Assembly (NCBI GenBank): GCA_023362775.1
Contig: JALMGJ010000003.1
Location: 175,374,774-175,438,773, forward strand
Length of the DNA: 64,000 nt
Source of the DNA: Charina bottae
Lineage: Eukaryota; Chordata; Lepidosauria; Squamata; Charinaidae
Direction: 5' to 3'
Under the pieces are notes generated by a model. The model had not been told where the DNA came from. It saw nothing but the letters and a program-made list of their open reading frames with translations, and made no database searches. Within the stretch, counting starts at the first letter, position 1. Each line of letters starts with the position of its first letter. Below, one piece after another: positions 46,110-58,598 of this stretch. The position numbers and the translations under genes were made by a program.

Positions 46110-46110
<1 letters not shown>
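44634..46110 (+). mobile_element. CR1/L3-like LINE, 5'-truncated
   Basis: Begins within the reverse transcriptase at the point matching 'ggattatctagacccc' of the 12-kb copy and runs to the 3' terminus 'cgcccagagtccctattc', then 'gggagatgggcgg', followed by a (GATA)n tract. Less decayed than the 2.9-kb copy, more than the 12-kb one. No target duplication found. Confidence 0.9.
44695..45931 (+). pseudogene. Reverse transcriptase C-terminal half of the truncated LINE
   Basis: 44695-45162 has LDLSVAFDTINHG, GVPQGLVLFPLLFN (two substitutions against GVPQGSVLSPLLFN in the intact copy) and YADDTQLYIS. A frameshift near 45120-45150 moves to 45128-45478, which ends at a TAG where the intact copy has KLQLVQ; the tail continues at 45491-45931 in another frame. 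Without the endonuclease and N-terminal part it cannot act alone. Confidence 0.88.

Positions 46111-46172
<62 letters not shown>
46110..46172. repeat. (GATA)n microsatellite on the LINE tail
   Basis: About fifteen GATA units directly after the LINE 3' end ('aaaatttgaaaaatagatag'). Confidence 0.95.
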
Positions 46173-46174
<2 letters not shown>

Positions 46175-46474
46175 GGTATGGTAGTCATAGTAGAGATTAA
46201 TGAGGTTTGGACAGAATGCACTTCCATCAACTCCAAAATTCTTAGTTTTAGGATGGTTTCTATTTCTCCCCCCCCCCCCCCCCCCTTAATCTGTAGCTAG
46301 GAATTCCAGATAAATCAAATAACTGCAGCCTTTGGGAAAGTGTACCTTTTGAGGACATGTCAAGCATGAATTGCCTGATATACTTTGCATTTAGGAAAAG
46401 CGATATCAAGGGATCCCACAGAAGAGAACAGGAAGGGTTTATTTCTGGTTAGTGTCTGAAACATTTACTACCAA
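46173..46474. other. Unassigned sequence with a C-run
   Basis: Nothing recognised, apart from C19 at about 46268-46286. Confidence 0.4.
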
Positions 46475-46528
46475 TATTGTCTGTAGGTTGAGTCATGGCA
46501 ACTGGATTTCTTTCTTTTGGTTGAAACA

Positions 46529-46558
46529 TTTCGCTGCTTGTCCAAGTAGCTTCTTCAG
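46529..46558 (-). ncRNA. Hammerhead-ribozyme-like core, PLE 3' end
   Basis: Minus strand: CTGAAGA, stem II GCTACTT / AAGCAGC (one A-C mismatch), then GAAATG. Upstream CTTTTG could pair with downstream CAAAAG. Weaker than the others. Confidence 0.4.
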
Positions 46559-46712
46559 TCTGGGCAAAAGTTGGTGAGGGGACCCCATATATGTCTTCCA
46601 GGGTGGCTGTATTGACCTTACACCTGATTGGCTTGTTAATTGGGCAATTGAGGTGTAGATAGTCTTTGGGATGTCTTACTCCTAAAACCTTTATTCATCC
46701 CCAAGAGGATCC

Positions 46713-47040
46713 TTAAATGTGGCCTTGCTGGTGAACTTGTGAAGTGGTCTTAATCTTCCTGGGGACTAATGAAAGAGCAGCATGATAAATGGGGGACGAG
46801 CTGTGCCTGAGGCCTCCGCCTCTATTGAGGGAAGGATTTTCCACTTTGGCATGAATGGATTCCTTGACCCCTCTCTCAAACCACCTATCTTCCCTGTCCA
46901 AAATGTGAACATTAATGTCCTCAAATGAGTGTCCTTTTTTTTTTAGATGAAGCTAAACTGCTGATTCTGGTCCTGTGGTGTTGCTCCTCCTGTGTTGGGC
47001 CATCCTCTTGTGTAAAGGCTGTTTCGTTTCTCCAATGTAG
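46713..47040 (-). pseudogene. PLE GIY-YIG endonuclease C-terminal remnant
   Basis: Two frames: YIGETKQPL and MAQHRR near 46990-47040, then a frame change at the T10 run near 46935, then VHILDREDRWFERGVKE to GGGLRHSSSPIYHAALSLVPRK. These are the hallmark C-terminal blocks of Neptune-type PLE proteins. The reverse transcriptase is absent. Confidence 0.85.
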
Positions 47041-47065
47041 AGCTCATATATAAACTGTGGTAAAT

Positions 47066-47293
47066 TAATAAATAAAATAAAATAAAATAAAATAAAATAA
47101 AATAAAATAAAATAAAATAAAATAAAATAAAATAAAATAATAAAATAAAATAAAATAAAATAAAATAAAATAAAATAAAATAAAATAAATCAAATCAAAT
47201 CAAATCAAATCAAATCAAATCAAATCAAATCAAATCAAATCAAAAAACAAAACAAAACAAAACAAAACACAAAACAAAACAAAACACAAAACA
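47066..47293. repeat. Three-stage microsatellite (AAAAT)n-(AAATC)n-(AAAAC)n
   Basis: About 24 AAAAT units (to about 47187), about eleven AAATC units (to about 47242), then AAAAC units with single-base interruptions (to about 47293). Each block differs from the previous unit by one or two bases. Confidence 0.95.
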
Positions 47294-47499
47294 ACTATGA
47301 CAAAATATTCCAGTATTAGCACTGGACCATCTGTGGAGATGTAAGCCTCAGTAGATCCTGGTCTTCAGTATGGGAATATACTCTGAAGCTTTTCAGAGGG
47401 ACTTTCAATTACTCACCCACCTTGACTCCATACAATAAAAGGATATAAATCAAAGTAACAATAACAGTGATATATGTATATAATCTAGCATGAAAAACG
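47294..47499. other. Unassigned sequence
   Basis: Nothing recognised. Confidence 0.35.
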
Positions 47500-47874
47500 G
47501 ATGCATACCCTGGCATAAATTGAGTTTGGGAGCTTCTATACAGACTCAGGACGCTGGGTGCTGTAGAACTTAAAGCCATCCTTTTGGGGTTATTTCTGCT
47601 ATCTTGGTCAGGAGGCTCCTGGTAGCAAAAGGGAATAAAGGTATCAACTTGCTTAGGTACAGTATGTTAAGATTTCTTTCTTTATGCTATGCTTTTTATG
47701 CTTTTGTTTAATCTGCCTAAACTGTGTTTCTGTTTAACTTTGTTTGCTTAAGTGTATAATAAAGCTTTAAGTTTCTTTATCCACTGGCGTGCTTATTGTC
47801 TCTGGATCTAAAAAGAACCAATTGCCTGAGCACCTGATCACTGCTTGGACACTTGGCAGAACAGTGCCTTGCCT
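47500..47874 (+). mobile_element. LTR fragment, same family as the nested solo LTR
   Basis: Matches the inverse of 34417-34760: 'cgctgggtgctgtagaac', 'aggaggctcctggtagc', 'aataaagctttaagtttctt', 'atccactggcgtgcttattg' and the end 'cacttggcagaaca'. It keeps the AATAAA signal and the CA end but lacks the 5' half. Confidence 0.75.
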
Positions 47875-49739
47875 ATGGCCAACCCCAGTAGGTTCATGGC
47901 TCACGGTCCACCATGTTCAGTCACTCAACAGCTTTTTTCATGAGAAGGCAAAATTATTCTGGTAGAAAGAACACAGAGTGGTAGTTCAGATTAGGGTCAA
48001 GGTCTAATCAGAAACAGTTGGTCCCACTAAGATATCTTTCAGATCAGAAAATTCTGAGGCAGCTTTCCCTGCCCTTGTTGCCTTCCAGATTATAGAATTC
48101 AACTTTCACAATTCCTAGCAATATCCATGCTGACTGAAGAACTCTGGAAGAAGAAATACACCCTTCTGGATTGGGGAAGGCTGTATTAGCCCAGGTTTGG
48201 TAAAGCTGTACTAGCAAAAGCCAACATATATAGTATTTGGCAATCTCCTTGTGATACAACATAGAATTTAATTGAACCCACAGGACAAAAACAGTTGCCC
48301 ATCACAACCTTCTCAGTGTTTCTTATCAAGAACAAGTAAAACTCCAAAGAAATTCATCCCTTATGCTCCCTTGTGATCTAACAGTAAACCTACTAATTTC
48401 TCTGAATATTAGAAAATTGTACATTTATCATAGTGATTAAGGACAAGCATTTTTCTCTTTAAATCAATGTAATGAATGTCTGGATCAATTATCTGGGAGC
48501 AGAGCATCATTAAAATGCATTTGTTTTCACCCACAACCATGAATCTGACTGTGTATCTTGTTGCAAGATTTCATGTTGCACAATATCAAATTGGATCTGT
48601 CCTTAGGCAGCTGCAAATCACCTTGTATTTCCTAATATAACATGACGGTCAAACCAATATGATATTCCATGGTCTAATTTTTCAGTCAATTCCTTAGTCT
48701 TGCTCTTGTAACTGGGATGTATACCTCACTGATTATTACAAACTGAACCCAGATTCTCTGCTATATTGGTCACTGTGAAATTATTTTAAATGAAGGATGT
48801 TCATAGAATTAAAAGGAGCTGCCACAGGCCTTTCAGAGAAAACCTAGGTGTCAAGATAAGAATTGATTTGCAATAGCTAAAATCAGGGCTTTGAGTTCTT
48901 CTGTTCTGGTTGGTTTTTCTCTGTTGTACTCTCAGGGTTTTTGGTTATGTCAGCTGTTTGAGGTAGGCCAGGTCAGGAAACTAACACCAGAAGAAATACT
49001 AGAACTCTACATTATTGTTATAGAGTATAGTAACAGACCTTGAGTCTGACAGCATTTCCCCTTCCCTCTCTCTTACATCAAAGAGAGTCAAGGTGGGGCC
49101 AACTTGAATTTCTTTCTCATGCTTTCCTGTTTTCCCGTCCTGTTTTATTAACTATTGCCACATATTTTCTTCAATGTCATCTCTGTACTTTTCAACATAA
49201 CATCGAAGCTATGAAAAATCCCAAAGGATATTTGTGATTTTAAATTATCTTTAAGAAATTTTATCTGTGCAGACACTATTTAGATTAGTCTAATAATTTT
49301 TAGGATGCGGTCCTAGTATTTATATCAGTTGGGAAGTAAGGTCAGAACTACATGTAACTTTAAAGGTATAGCTAGCAACTGTGACTACCCCCAGCTTTCT
49401 TACTATATATACAATATGGATGAGGATCTCAATGCATATGGAGGATTTTAGAAGGCTTTAACTCTTTTTCCTCTGATTCATTCTCACTCTGGATTAGTTT
49501 TCTGCATGTAATTTACACTGGCCAAAATTAATTCCTTTGCTTTAATGGATCACCTTTTGCCAGTATAAATGGCAGACATGAGCAGACAAATCCTGTTACA
49601 TTTATCAATTCAGTGGGGCTTATTTCTGAATAGATATTTTGCTGTTCTTACTGGTGTTTGCACTGTTTTTATTAAGGCTGATTCCATTTTTGCTGGGATT
49701 TATATAGTATTCTTACTTGCAAAACTTGGATTTGATCTT
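47875..49739. other. Unassigned single-copy-looking sequence
   Basis: About 1.9 kb, nothing recognised. Confidence 0.4.
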
Positions 49740-50099
49740 ATCATAGGATAAAAAAGGTAAAGGTAAAGGTTCCCCTGCATAGTCGTGTCTGACTCTAGGG
49801 GGTGGTGCTCATCTCTGTTTCTTAGCCAAAGAGCCAACGTTGTTCGAAGACACTTCCATGGTCATGTGGCCAGCATGACGTGCGCGGAACGCTGTTACCT
49901 TCCCACCGAAGTGGTACCTATCTATCTACTTGCATTTGCATGCTTTCAAATTGCTAGGTTGGCAAGAGCTGGGGCAAGTGCGGGAGCTCACTCTGTCATG
50001 CGGGGCTAGGGTGTCGAACCTCCAAACTTGTGACCTTCAGATCGACAAGCCTGGTGTCTTAACCACTGAGCCATCGCGCTCCCATGACATCATAGGATA
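49740..50099 (-). mobile_element. Sauria-type SINE with 11-bp target duplication
   Basis: The element proper is 49751-50088. ATCATAGGATA is duplicated exactly at 49740-49750 and 50089-50099. On the minus strand it has a tRNA-like head (A box 'tggctcagtggttaaga', B box 'ggttcgacacc'), a central 'catgctggccacatgacc' block, a tail with 'gagtcagacacgact' (Bov-B-like), and three ACCTTT units at the 3' end. (ACCTTT)n ends and Bov-B-like tails are the recognised signature of Sauria SINEs in squamates. Confidence 0.92.
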
Positions 50100-52384
50100 G
50101 TGGGATATCATATGATATTTTTTTATATTTTTATCATCATATTTTATCATATATTTTTATCATCATATGATAGAAAAATTATAGGATAGTGGGATGCAAA
50201 TCAGAGGAACTACATTCTCAGCAGCCCCTGTCATCAGGGCCAATGTAAAAGGTGCTGTGAGTTGTAGATGAACAACATCTAGAAGACCACATGTTTCCAT
50301 CCCCAATATGATTAAACCAAACCTACAAAACATCCCGTTTCTTTCTTTGCTTCTTTTTAATCCAATAACTCAGCCAAAAATGGCAGTGTGATTTATTATG
50401 CAGGTTTTAAGATTTCTGCTTTTCAGGTTTGAATACCAGCCTGAGCCTCACACCTTTCCAAACAGTGAATAAAACTTAGAGCACGTGCTCATGACACAGA
50501 GAAATCCAACCAGCAGCTCCTAAAGAATAGGCACTTTCTGTGACTGAAGTCTGAATCACAGCTGGGATCTTCTACCTATTTTCAAGGTAACAAAAGTGGT
50601 GTAAAATAAAAAGCAATGCAAAAATTTTCTTGAAGATTAAGAGATCACAATGAAAGATGGTGTGTGTGTTCATTCTCTCTGAAGTTTGAAAATGTACTCA
50701 ATCCTCACCAAAAAAGTGCAGGGAAGAAAAAGACCGTGTATTTAATGTTTCATATTCAAAGTTGGATTGATCTCGATACCCATTCTCCAGAGAGCCAAGA
50801 ACAAGGTCTATCAAACCTAAGTATACAAGTTTCATCTCCTTGTTCCTGTAAACATTGAGACTTACCACACCACAACCCATTTGATCAGCAAATAATCCCC
50901 AGTGTAATTTATTGCCACCCCACCTTTTCCTTGCTTCTGTTTCTCTGGGACTTGCCAAGACCTTGAATTTCCTGCAGTCTCTGATGCATCAGCATTGTTT
51001 TCCAGCCAGCAATGAACAATGGTGGGGGGCATATATCCAGCAGCAGCAGAAGTCCTGTATGTGCATATGTCATGACTCACTTTTATTTCGCAGCCCTGTC
51101 AAGCAATGGTCATAATTTCATAATGAATAAAAATAGCATAATGAGGAGACATTTCAAGACACCAGTTTAATTATTATACAGATTAATTATGGCCAATGTT
51201 ACCGAATAATGTTCCCAAACACTAGATTAAGGTTGCTTCTTTGGGATATCATACGTATCCTCAAAGTTTTGGCCACAATAGAATGACAATCAAATCAGGT
51301 TTGAAGCTAGCTTCCATCCGAGCTACAAAATCAACATTTCCTTCTGCTTCCCAGTGATCCTTGTCCAAAGCAGAGTGGTCCTTGTCTCCCCATACAGAGA
51401 AGTGAGGAAGCATGTATTGTCTTCCTCACCAATGGTCTCTGGCATTGTGTCAGGGTTTAATAATAAAAAATAGGAAATTACTAGTTCCTTTGGAACCTAA
51501 GAACATCCTTTCCACAATGCACGGAAGATGAATAACAGGAGGAATGTATGTTGCCTCTGTCATCAGATTATACCTGACTTGATGGACTGAAAATGTTAAC
51601 AGCCTTTCTCACTCGCATCAGTGAATTTTTAAAATCTTAGTTATTTTGAAGGCCGAAAAGGTAATAAAAAAGATATAGCTCATAGGCTTATTAAGCAAGT
51701 GTATGCTATGATTCGGATCTAATTTTTAATATGAACAGGTCTAGAAAGGAGTATTATCTATTTTGAGAGCCAGGTCCTTTGTCTGCAAACCCTTTCACTC
51801 TCTCCATAGCAGTTACCTTACAAATTCCTCTCCCTCCTTTCCCACCTGCCTTCCCTCTCCAACAGGGGAGGGGGGGTCCTTTGGTTTGCAATTTTTAAGA
51901 TGTATGTCTGCTTAGGCCCTCGCTGAAAAGATATGAATTACAAATATTATGATGTATTATACTGTGAAAAGACAATAGTTAAATAACAAAGCCGATTGTC
52001 CAGGGCTAGAAAAAAATAGCTAGAATTCCATCAGAAGGAAGGTAATTAACAGAGCTATAGTGACATCTGCTGGCCCATTTGTTAGCAATACAGGTGTTAC
52101 TAGAAAGAGCACATGGTGGATGCTAAGAGCTAGATTCTAAATAAAGGTTGCTAGAATAATGAACTCTGAGCATGGGAAGATTCAGCCACATCTTTCAGGT
52201 AATCATAATCATGGACATCCAAGGGGGTGCAAATAATGACATGTTCATAATGACATAACCACACAATTGCCGCAACATACACCCTTGTGTGAGATGTCCC
52301 GGCAGAAGTATTTATTCATGGCATTTGTGTGACTAAATCATCATGCGTGTGTGATCATTTTGGAGTCTTCATGGTTTGCTGCAG
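50100..52384. other. Unassigned single-copy-looking sequence
   Basis: About 2.3 kb with AT-rich repeats 'atcatcatat' near 50110-50180, otherwise nothing recognised. Confidence 0.4.
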
Positions 52385-53040
52385 GCACCACTGGTGCTAC
52401 TGCAATGTGCTTTACATGGGACTGCCCTTGAAGAACATCCAGAAGCTGCAGCTGGTTCAAAATACAATGGTGCAGGCAGCTACAGTATGTGTGCTCCTTG
52501 ATCAACGCGTGTTACACTTCTGCTTCGCAAGCTGCATTGGTTGCCAGTATACTTCTGGGTTCAATTCAAGGTGCTAACAGTTACCTATAATACCCTTCAT
52601 GACATGGGGCCAGGTTATTTGAGGGACTGATTCTTCCCAATTAGGTCTCCTCATCCCATCAAGTGAGGCATGCTAAGGGTCCCATCCATTGGAGAGTGCC
52701 ATCTGGTGAAAGCCAGGAAGAGAGCCTTTTCTGTTGTGGCAGCCACACTTTGCAACATCATCCCCCTGGAGATCAGACTAGCCCCAACCCTGTTGGCCTT
52801 TCATAAGACCTTCAAGACATGCCTACGTCACAAGGCATGCAAGGTGGAGTGTATAGCAGACCCCATGAGATGGTTATGTTGCTGTTGAATTTGGATGTTT
52901 GTTTATAGTTTTATCACAGTTGTCAATTATATATTTATTGTTATGCTCTTGTTAGGTTGAATTATTTAATTATTGTTAGCTGCCCAGAGTCAAGACAATG
53001 AAATGGGCAGCCATACAAATTGAAATAAATAAAAAATAAA
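52385..53040 (+). mobile_element. CR1/L3-like LINE, old 3' fragment
   Basis: Plus-strand match to the C-terminal coding end and 3' UTR of the 12-kb LINE: 'tgctttacatgggactgccc', 'aagaacatccagaagctgca', 'gccaggttatttgaggga', ending 'gctgcccagagtcaagac' and an A/T tail. More diverged than the other copies. Confidence 0.85.
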
Positions 53041-53883
53041 TACTGCGTATCAATAGTAGGCAACTTGGTGTCCTCCAGAAGTTTTGAACTACAATTCCCA
53101 CAATCCTTGTCATTGGCATAGTGATTACACAGATGGGAATTTATGGCTAATTCATTGGTCCACCACTCAATTCTCAAATTTGGATATAAGCTTCCAGTAA
53201 CTTGGGGTATAATGTACCCCATAATGCCTGGTAGCTACATAGACATATCCATGAAATTTTCTTGGCAACAGTACCAAAGTTATTTACTACTGCCTTCTTC
53301 CAGGCTGGTTTTTTTTTTTTTTTGGTATTATTGTCATTATTATTATATTTCCCAGTTAGCTTAAAGACCTGGGGCTTCCTGGCGATCGCTCAGCCATATA
53401 CTAACCAGGTATAACATTGCTTAGGTTTTTTTAAATCAGTGAAGGTCAGTTAGATGCTGGTACCTGATGTTACTTTTAAAATAAATTTCAACAAATATCC
53501 AATACCCACTGCTTAAATATATTAATTGAAAAAAATCTATCTTTGTTTGGCTATCTCAAAACATCCTGCTGCTTTTAAAAGTATATGCAAAAGATGGTAA
53601 AAACTATAAACCTGATGTAGTTTCTGATATGACATGTAGCTATATAAAACACAGTAACTAGGGGTTTCCCAATTACGTATCAATAAATTGCACATGTTAA
53701 ACATACATTCAATTACAATCTTTTTTCTCTCAAAATAATCAGTGTATTTGTTTAATTTGCTCTGGATTACTCTCCTCATTTCCCATCATTTAGAAAATGT
53801 TCAGAAGTAACAGATGTATTTATACTGTATAATCTTTCCTGTAGTCTAAAAAATTAAGATAGCAAAAGTAACATTGTTATTTG

Positions 53884-53884
<1 letters not shown>
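53041..53884. other. Unassigned sequence with a half hAT hairpin at 53060-53110
   Basis: 'ttgaactacaattcccacaa' resembles one arm of the hAT-type palindromes. Otherwise nothing recognised. Confidence 0.4.

Positions 53885-53926
<42 letters not shown>
53885..53926. repeat. (GAT)n microsatellite
   Basis: About fourteen GAT units. Confidence 0.95.
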
Positions 53927-53927
<1 letters not shown>

Positions 53928-54494
53928 GTTTGAAACATGAAGTTTAGAATTGGCTTTTTCTTTTTTACAAATAGAAGAAAAGTATTCACCTTGAATAAAT
54001 TTTGCAGCATCCAATAGAGAGATGCTATTTAATGAAGATGAAGGTATCTCTTCACTAAAGAATAATTAAAACCATGTCATGGAAACTTGCTGGCCATGAT
54101 CCAATGTTCCACTGGCAGCCAATGTTGTACATGGTGTCTTCCAGCATTGATGGGCATGTCACAACAGGACTTCCATTTCAGGGTGAAGTCAGCTAACGGT
54201 AGGAGGAACAATGTAAAATAATGTGCTTGAAATGCTTGAAACCAAATCACCATTCTTTTTAGACTGTTAAAAGAAAAGTTGTGAGATGAAGCAGATTATT
54301 CAGAAAAGAGGAAATATTTAAACACTTCCCCCAGGAATTATTCCAAAATTAAATTAATGAGAAACAATGCTTAATAAACAGTTATAGTCATCATAACCAC
54401 ACAGATTAGCATGAGATTAGTTTCAGTCTCTCCAATTTAAACTAGAGCAACAGTAGGCCTAAACAGCTCCCATTCCATCCCATCCCCTTTCAAT
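53927..54494. other. Unassigned sequence
   Basis: Nothing recognised. Confidence 0.35.
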
Positions 54495-54744
54495 CCAGTT
54501 TGGTCTAGTGGTTATGGTGCTGGGCTAGAAACCAGGAGGCTGTGAGTTCTAGTCCCGCCTTAGGCATGAAAGCCGGCTGGGTGACCTTGGGCCAGTCTCT
54601 CTCTCTCAGCCCAACTCGCCTCACAGGGTTGTTGTTGTGGGGAAAATAGGAGGAGGAAGGAGTATTAGGTATGTTTGCTGCCTTGAGTTGTTTATAAAAA
54701 TAATAAAGGCGGGATAGAAAAATAAATAAATAAATAAATAAATC
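54495..54744 (+). mobile_element. tRNA-derived SINE, full length
   Basis: Plus strand: head 'ggtctagtggttatggtgct' and 'gttctagtcccgccttagg', body 'gggtgaccttgggccagt', then 'cacagggttgttgttgtggg', 'gccttgagttgtttataaa' and an (AAAT)n tail. 'aatccag' occurs at both ends (54492-54498 and just after the tail) and may be the target duplication. Confidence 0.88.
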
Positions 54745-55283
54745 CAGACTCTCCCCTCCCACACCGCCACTCCCCTTTTAGCCTTCTCAAACTTTCAGAG
54801 TTTCTAAAGTTTAGAAAGCTGGGCTTAGGGCTGACAAGCAGGGCAGGGCAGGGGGAGGAGGAAACATGTTCCCTCCACAGCCCTACCTCCAGCCCCTGGT
54901 TGCGGTGGGGGGGTAATCAATTGTATTCTATGGACTATCAAGAGGGAGAATTGCATCCTTGATCTAGCTTCCTTTTTCTTCTTTTCTTTATTTTTGCGTC
55001 TACAGTATATCCTTTTACAAAACAGCCATCCATTGCAAACTAATGTTGCCAAATACCAAGATAAATGTTCCTATTAATATTGGCAGGGAATGATAGGAGC
55101 TTTATTCCAAAATACCTTTAAAGGGCAATAAGTTGGAAACGTCTGACAAATGGACTGGCAGTCTATAATCCAAGTGTCGCAAAGCTTATATGGTTCTTTC
55201 TTCCACCAACTGAGCAATTGTAGTAAATGTCATTTTTGCCGTGTTATGCACACACTTTCTTTAATAGGTGGTGCATTTGGAGA
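54745..55283. other. Unassigned sequence
   Basis: Nothing recognised. Confidence 0.35.
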
Positions 55284-55449
55284 ATACTGTTTAGATAGAA
55301 GAGAATATATGTAGCTCAGGGTTGAACTGTGGAGTTCTTGGTGCTGTCTGAGCTTGGTTGTTTGCTTGCAGACGTTTCATTGTAATGGACCATCTGCAAG
55401 CAAGCAACGAAGCTCAGACAGCACCAAGAACTCCACAATATTATTTAGA
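55284..55449. mobile_element. PLE snapback insertion, second family
   Basis: 55296-55437 is a head-to-head palindrome of the end module seen at 36.94-37.01 kb ('ttgaactgtggagttcttgg', 'ttgcagacgtttcattg'), with its inverse 'atctgcaagcaagcaacg' to 'aagaactccacaa'. Near-identical flanks ATACTGTTTAGA (55284-55295) and ATATTATTTAGA (55438-55449) are probably an aged target duplication. No ORF; the hammerhead core is incomplete (GAAACGTC only). Confidence 0.75.
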
Positions 55450-56167
55450 GCCAACCTAATTGCCAGTGGAGCTGACAAAGTGCCTTCAGGGAGATGGTTT
55501 TCATTGGGCCCTTGCAGGGAATAAAGGTACATTCTCATTGTCCAATTCGCCATCCTGCAATCTTACTGCTGCTTGGGCCTCTCTATCCTTGCTATTCCTT
55601 TTTAAAAACTGCACATTCAGGTATATTCATCAGCTAGTGTAATGTCTTCTTTGGCCCTTAAATTCTTTTTCTATTAGCATATGACTTTTATTGCTTGTAA
55701 AACTATAAGACTCCCCCAACTGAATGTTTATTAGACTGATGGTAATTTAATAGCTGGCAAATAGTTCAACTGTATATGTGCCACTTTGAGATTGTGGACT
55801 AAATGTTCTCTCAGGAGTCCCTTCCAGCCCTGTGATTGTCAACTCTAGAAGTGGGATATACCAGGCTAGGTGGCTTCTCTCGTTTTCTTTCTCTTCTCTA
55901 AGGAACTGACAGTCTGAGGAGATTTTTCATCTCAGGATTTTCAAAGCTCTGATGGTGCAGTTCTCCAGCCACCACCTGCAAACCTGATGCACTGAAGTTT
56001 GGTGCTATGCTGGAGTGGTGGAACTGGTGGACTTCTAATAAATTCAATCTCTATATTAATGAACACCAAGCCCCCAATGACCTCATTCTGAAGGAGATGA
56101 GTCATTGGATAATACTACATTCCTAGAGTGATAATCACCAAGAGAACTGGAGTTGGCATAGTATTAT
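55450..56167. other. Unassigned sequence
   Basis: Nothing recognised. Confidence 0.35.
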
Positions 56168-56314
56168 ACTGGGTGACCTTGGGCCAGTCGCTCTCTCTCA
56201 GCCCAACTCACCTCACAGGGTTGTTGTTGTGGGGGAAATAGGAGGAGGAAGGAGTATTAGGTATGTTCCCCGCCTTGAATTATTTATAAAAATAATAAAG
56301 GCGGGATAGAAAAA

Positions 56315-56349
<35 letters not shown>

Positions 56350-56351
56350 AA
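56168..56351 (+). mobile_element. tRNA-derived SINE, 5'-truncated
   Basis: Starts in the body ('gggtgaccttgggccagtcg'), has 'cacagggttgttgttgtggg' and ends in an (AAAT)n tail of about eleven units. The tRNA head is missing. Confidence 0.88.
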
Positions 56352-57531
56352 TATTCTTTCAAATCTAAAGAGTATGAGCTAATTCATTTTCAGTATCCTT
56401 ATAGAGGCAAAATCACAGTTAGTGCTCAGAAAAAGATATCCATAGACTTGAAGGAAATACAATTTTGTAAAATAAATTCAATATACTATCTTTAATGGAA
56501 AACTCCTAATTGGGGGTGAAGAGAAGGAAACATTCTTGAAAAGGTCTAATGAAGTCTGAGAAATACTCAGTATAAACTAAATGCTGGATAATTATTAGGT
56601 GGAGAAACAGTAACAATATCTGTAAAAGAGATAATAGAACACGATACCCTAGAAAAGGACAAAGCAAACCAGGATGGGAATTTTCCACACTGTAATGTAC
56701 AGGTTGACTTCATACAAGACACCAACTCCTAAATCCAAAATAAAAAACAAGTGCTTGGTTGACGTAACGTGCTACACCCTGAAAAACATGGCTTAATGTG
56801 AGGACCTAATTCAAACAATTTGCTGAAATAATGGCTTGGTTCTTAACCACAAATTACCAACCCCATTTTGTTCTAGTCTGTTCTAGTCTTTTATTTCATT
56901 TGCAGATATAGATAAAAAGTATTAATATTCATCATTATTGATTTTGAAAATCCCATTTCTATAATCTATAGCTGGCCTTCGTATCTAAAATATCCTCAGA
57001 ATATATTTACCACATAAGAGATAAAATACTAAGCACCCATTTTTATAATTATTTTGTTTGGTAGAACAAAATCCTAAGCATTTTAAGCACAAGATAATAA
57101 AAGTAACACACTGAATTAATTTCCAATAATAATTCTAATAGAGAACACGCTTTAAACCACATTCTTCTGATCAGCAATTATTACAGTCTAATTTAAACAT
57201 TTATTCTAACTTGTTTGTTTTGCATTTTTGAAAAGTGTTACAGAAGCCCAAAATCATTTCCTGTTTGGGTGTATTTTTTCCAACAACCTGTGTGTAGGTG
57301 TGCCTGTGTGCATGCGTGTGTGTACTCAACGCAAAAGCTTCCCAAGAAGCTGATCATGTGGATCTATTTTTAACAGGGAAAGAAAGAAGTAGAGACCCCC
57401 CAATCCTTTCCCCCCAAGAACTCCTCCAATTCAGTTTGTCTTCCCAAGTTGCTTTGTCTTCATTAGAAGGAAAGGAAAGCAAGAGAAGAAAGTGGGTGTC
57501 ATTCAAATACTCCTTTCTAAAGCGAAGAAAC
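56352..57531. other. Unassigned sequence
   Basis: AT-rich, nothing recognised. Confidence 0.4.
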
Positions 57532-57780
57532 TTAATTTATTTATTTTATTTTTATCCCGCCTTTATTGTTTTTATAAATAACTCAAGGAGGCGAACATAC
57601 CTCATACTCCTTCCTCCTCCTATTTTCCCCACAACAGCAACCCTGTGAGGTGAGTTGGGCTGAGAGAGAGTGACTGGCCCAAGGTCACCCAGCCGGCTTT
57701 CATGCCTTAGGCGGGACTAGAACTCTTAGTCTCCTGGTTTCTAGCCCTGCACCTTAACCACTAGACCAAACTGGCTCTCT
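57532..57780 (-). mobile_element. tRNA-derived SINE, full length
   Basis: The minus-strand counterpart of the 54.5-kb copy, ending at its head 'actagaccaaactggctct'. The 116-codon plus-strand ORF that enters it is an artefact. Confidence 0.88.
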
Positions 57781-58598
57781 TCACTTTGGCTTATATTTAA
57801 CATGCGCTGAAAGACAGTACTCCTTCCAGAGCTCCACTTTTCTGAACTTTGCCAAGTGGTTTTTGACTCCCCAATGTAAAAATATATCCATTAGAAAAAG
57901 CATGTATAAGAGAGTATATATCAGTGCACCCAGTCACAGGCATATTAGTGGAAAATGTATACTATATATACATATATGCATACATATAGTGTATTGGGGA
58001 AATTGTATAGGAACAGTGTATACAGAAATGGTGCACTGGGCATAAATATTATGCAAAATGTTGTGTTACCCCCCCCCTTTTTTTTTTTAATGAAAACTGA
58101 TAAAATCAGATTAAATGAAATGGGGATAGAGAAACTGAGTAGAACCAAGTTTGACAGATCTCTCCCTTTCGTTGTAAAAAAGTGTTCCTTTCTTCAATGC
58201 TTAATGAAAATCATATTGAAATGCAGAAATCTGTCCTCATCACAGACAATTTGGATTATTTTGATCCTTATACACCCCATTCAGAGACTACAATACAACT
58301 GTTTTCATTCTCCTCCTGTATATTTCAATTGATTCATATTTCCAAACCTTCAGTAATGCAGCTAAAGTAAAATAAATTACTTTTTTGCCCTTAGGGAGGC
58401 TTACTGTGTTAAACCTAACCAAAACAAAACTTGGAATAAATCCAGATCAGAAGCTGTTAAAAAGAGTATAATGAAGGTGTGGTCCTAGTCAATCCAGCAC
58501 TGAAGATTCAACAGAAGGGCTAAAACATGTATCTGCCTATATTGTTCTGTATAAGTGGCAATTTGTAGAGGAATGTCTTAAGGTTAATCCACCATACA
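57781..58598. other. Unassigned sequence
   Basis: Nothing recognised; a C9-T12 tract lies at about 58070-58090. Confidence 0.35.

Larger units (their letters stand above)
46475..47045 (-). mobile_element. Penelope-like element (Neptune-type) 3' fragment
   Basis: Minus strand: starts in the GIY-YIG domain (ELYIGETKQPL-like, 47040 to about 46990) and runs through the conserved C-terminal DREDRWFERGVKESIHAK segment (46840-46901) and SLNRGGGLRH. It ends in the terminal module with a hammerhead-like core (46529-46558) and 'ggttgagtcatgg' in inverted sense at the outer end. 5'-truncated, with no inverted 5' module. Confidence 0.88.

Noticed and set aside
54495..54570. tRNA gene
   Set aside because: The tRNA-like A and B boxes belong to SINE heads repeated through the window; no cloverleaf with acceptor stem was found.
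57298..57648. 116-codon ORF
   Set aside because: Its C-terminal third is antisense SINE sequence and the N-terminal part follows a TG-rich patch.
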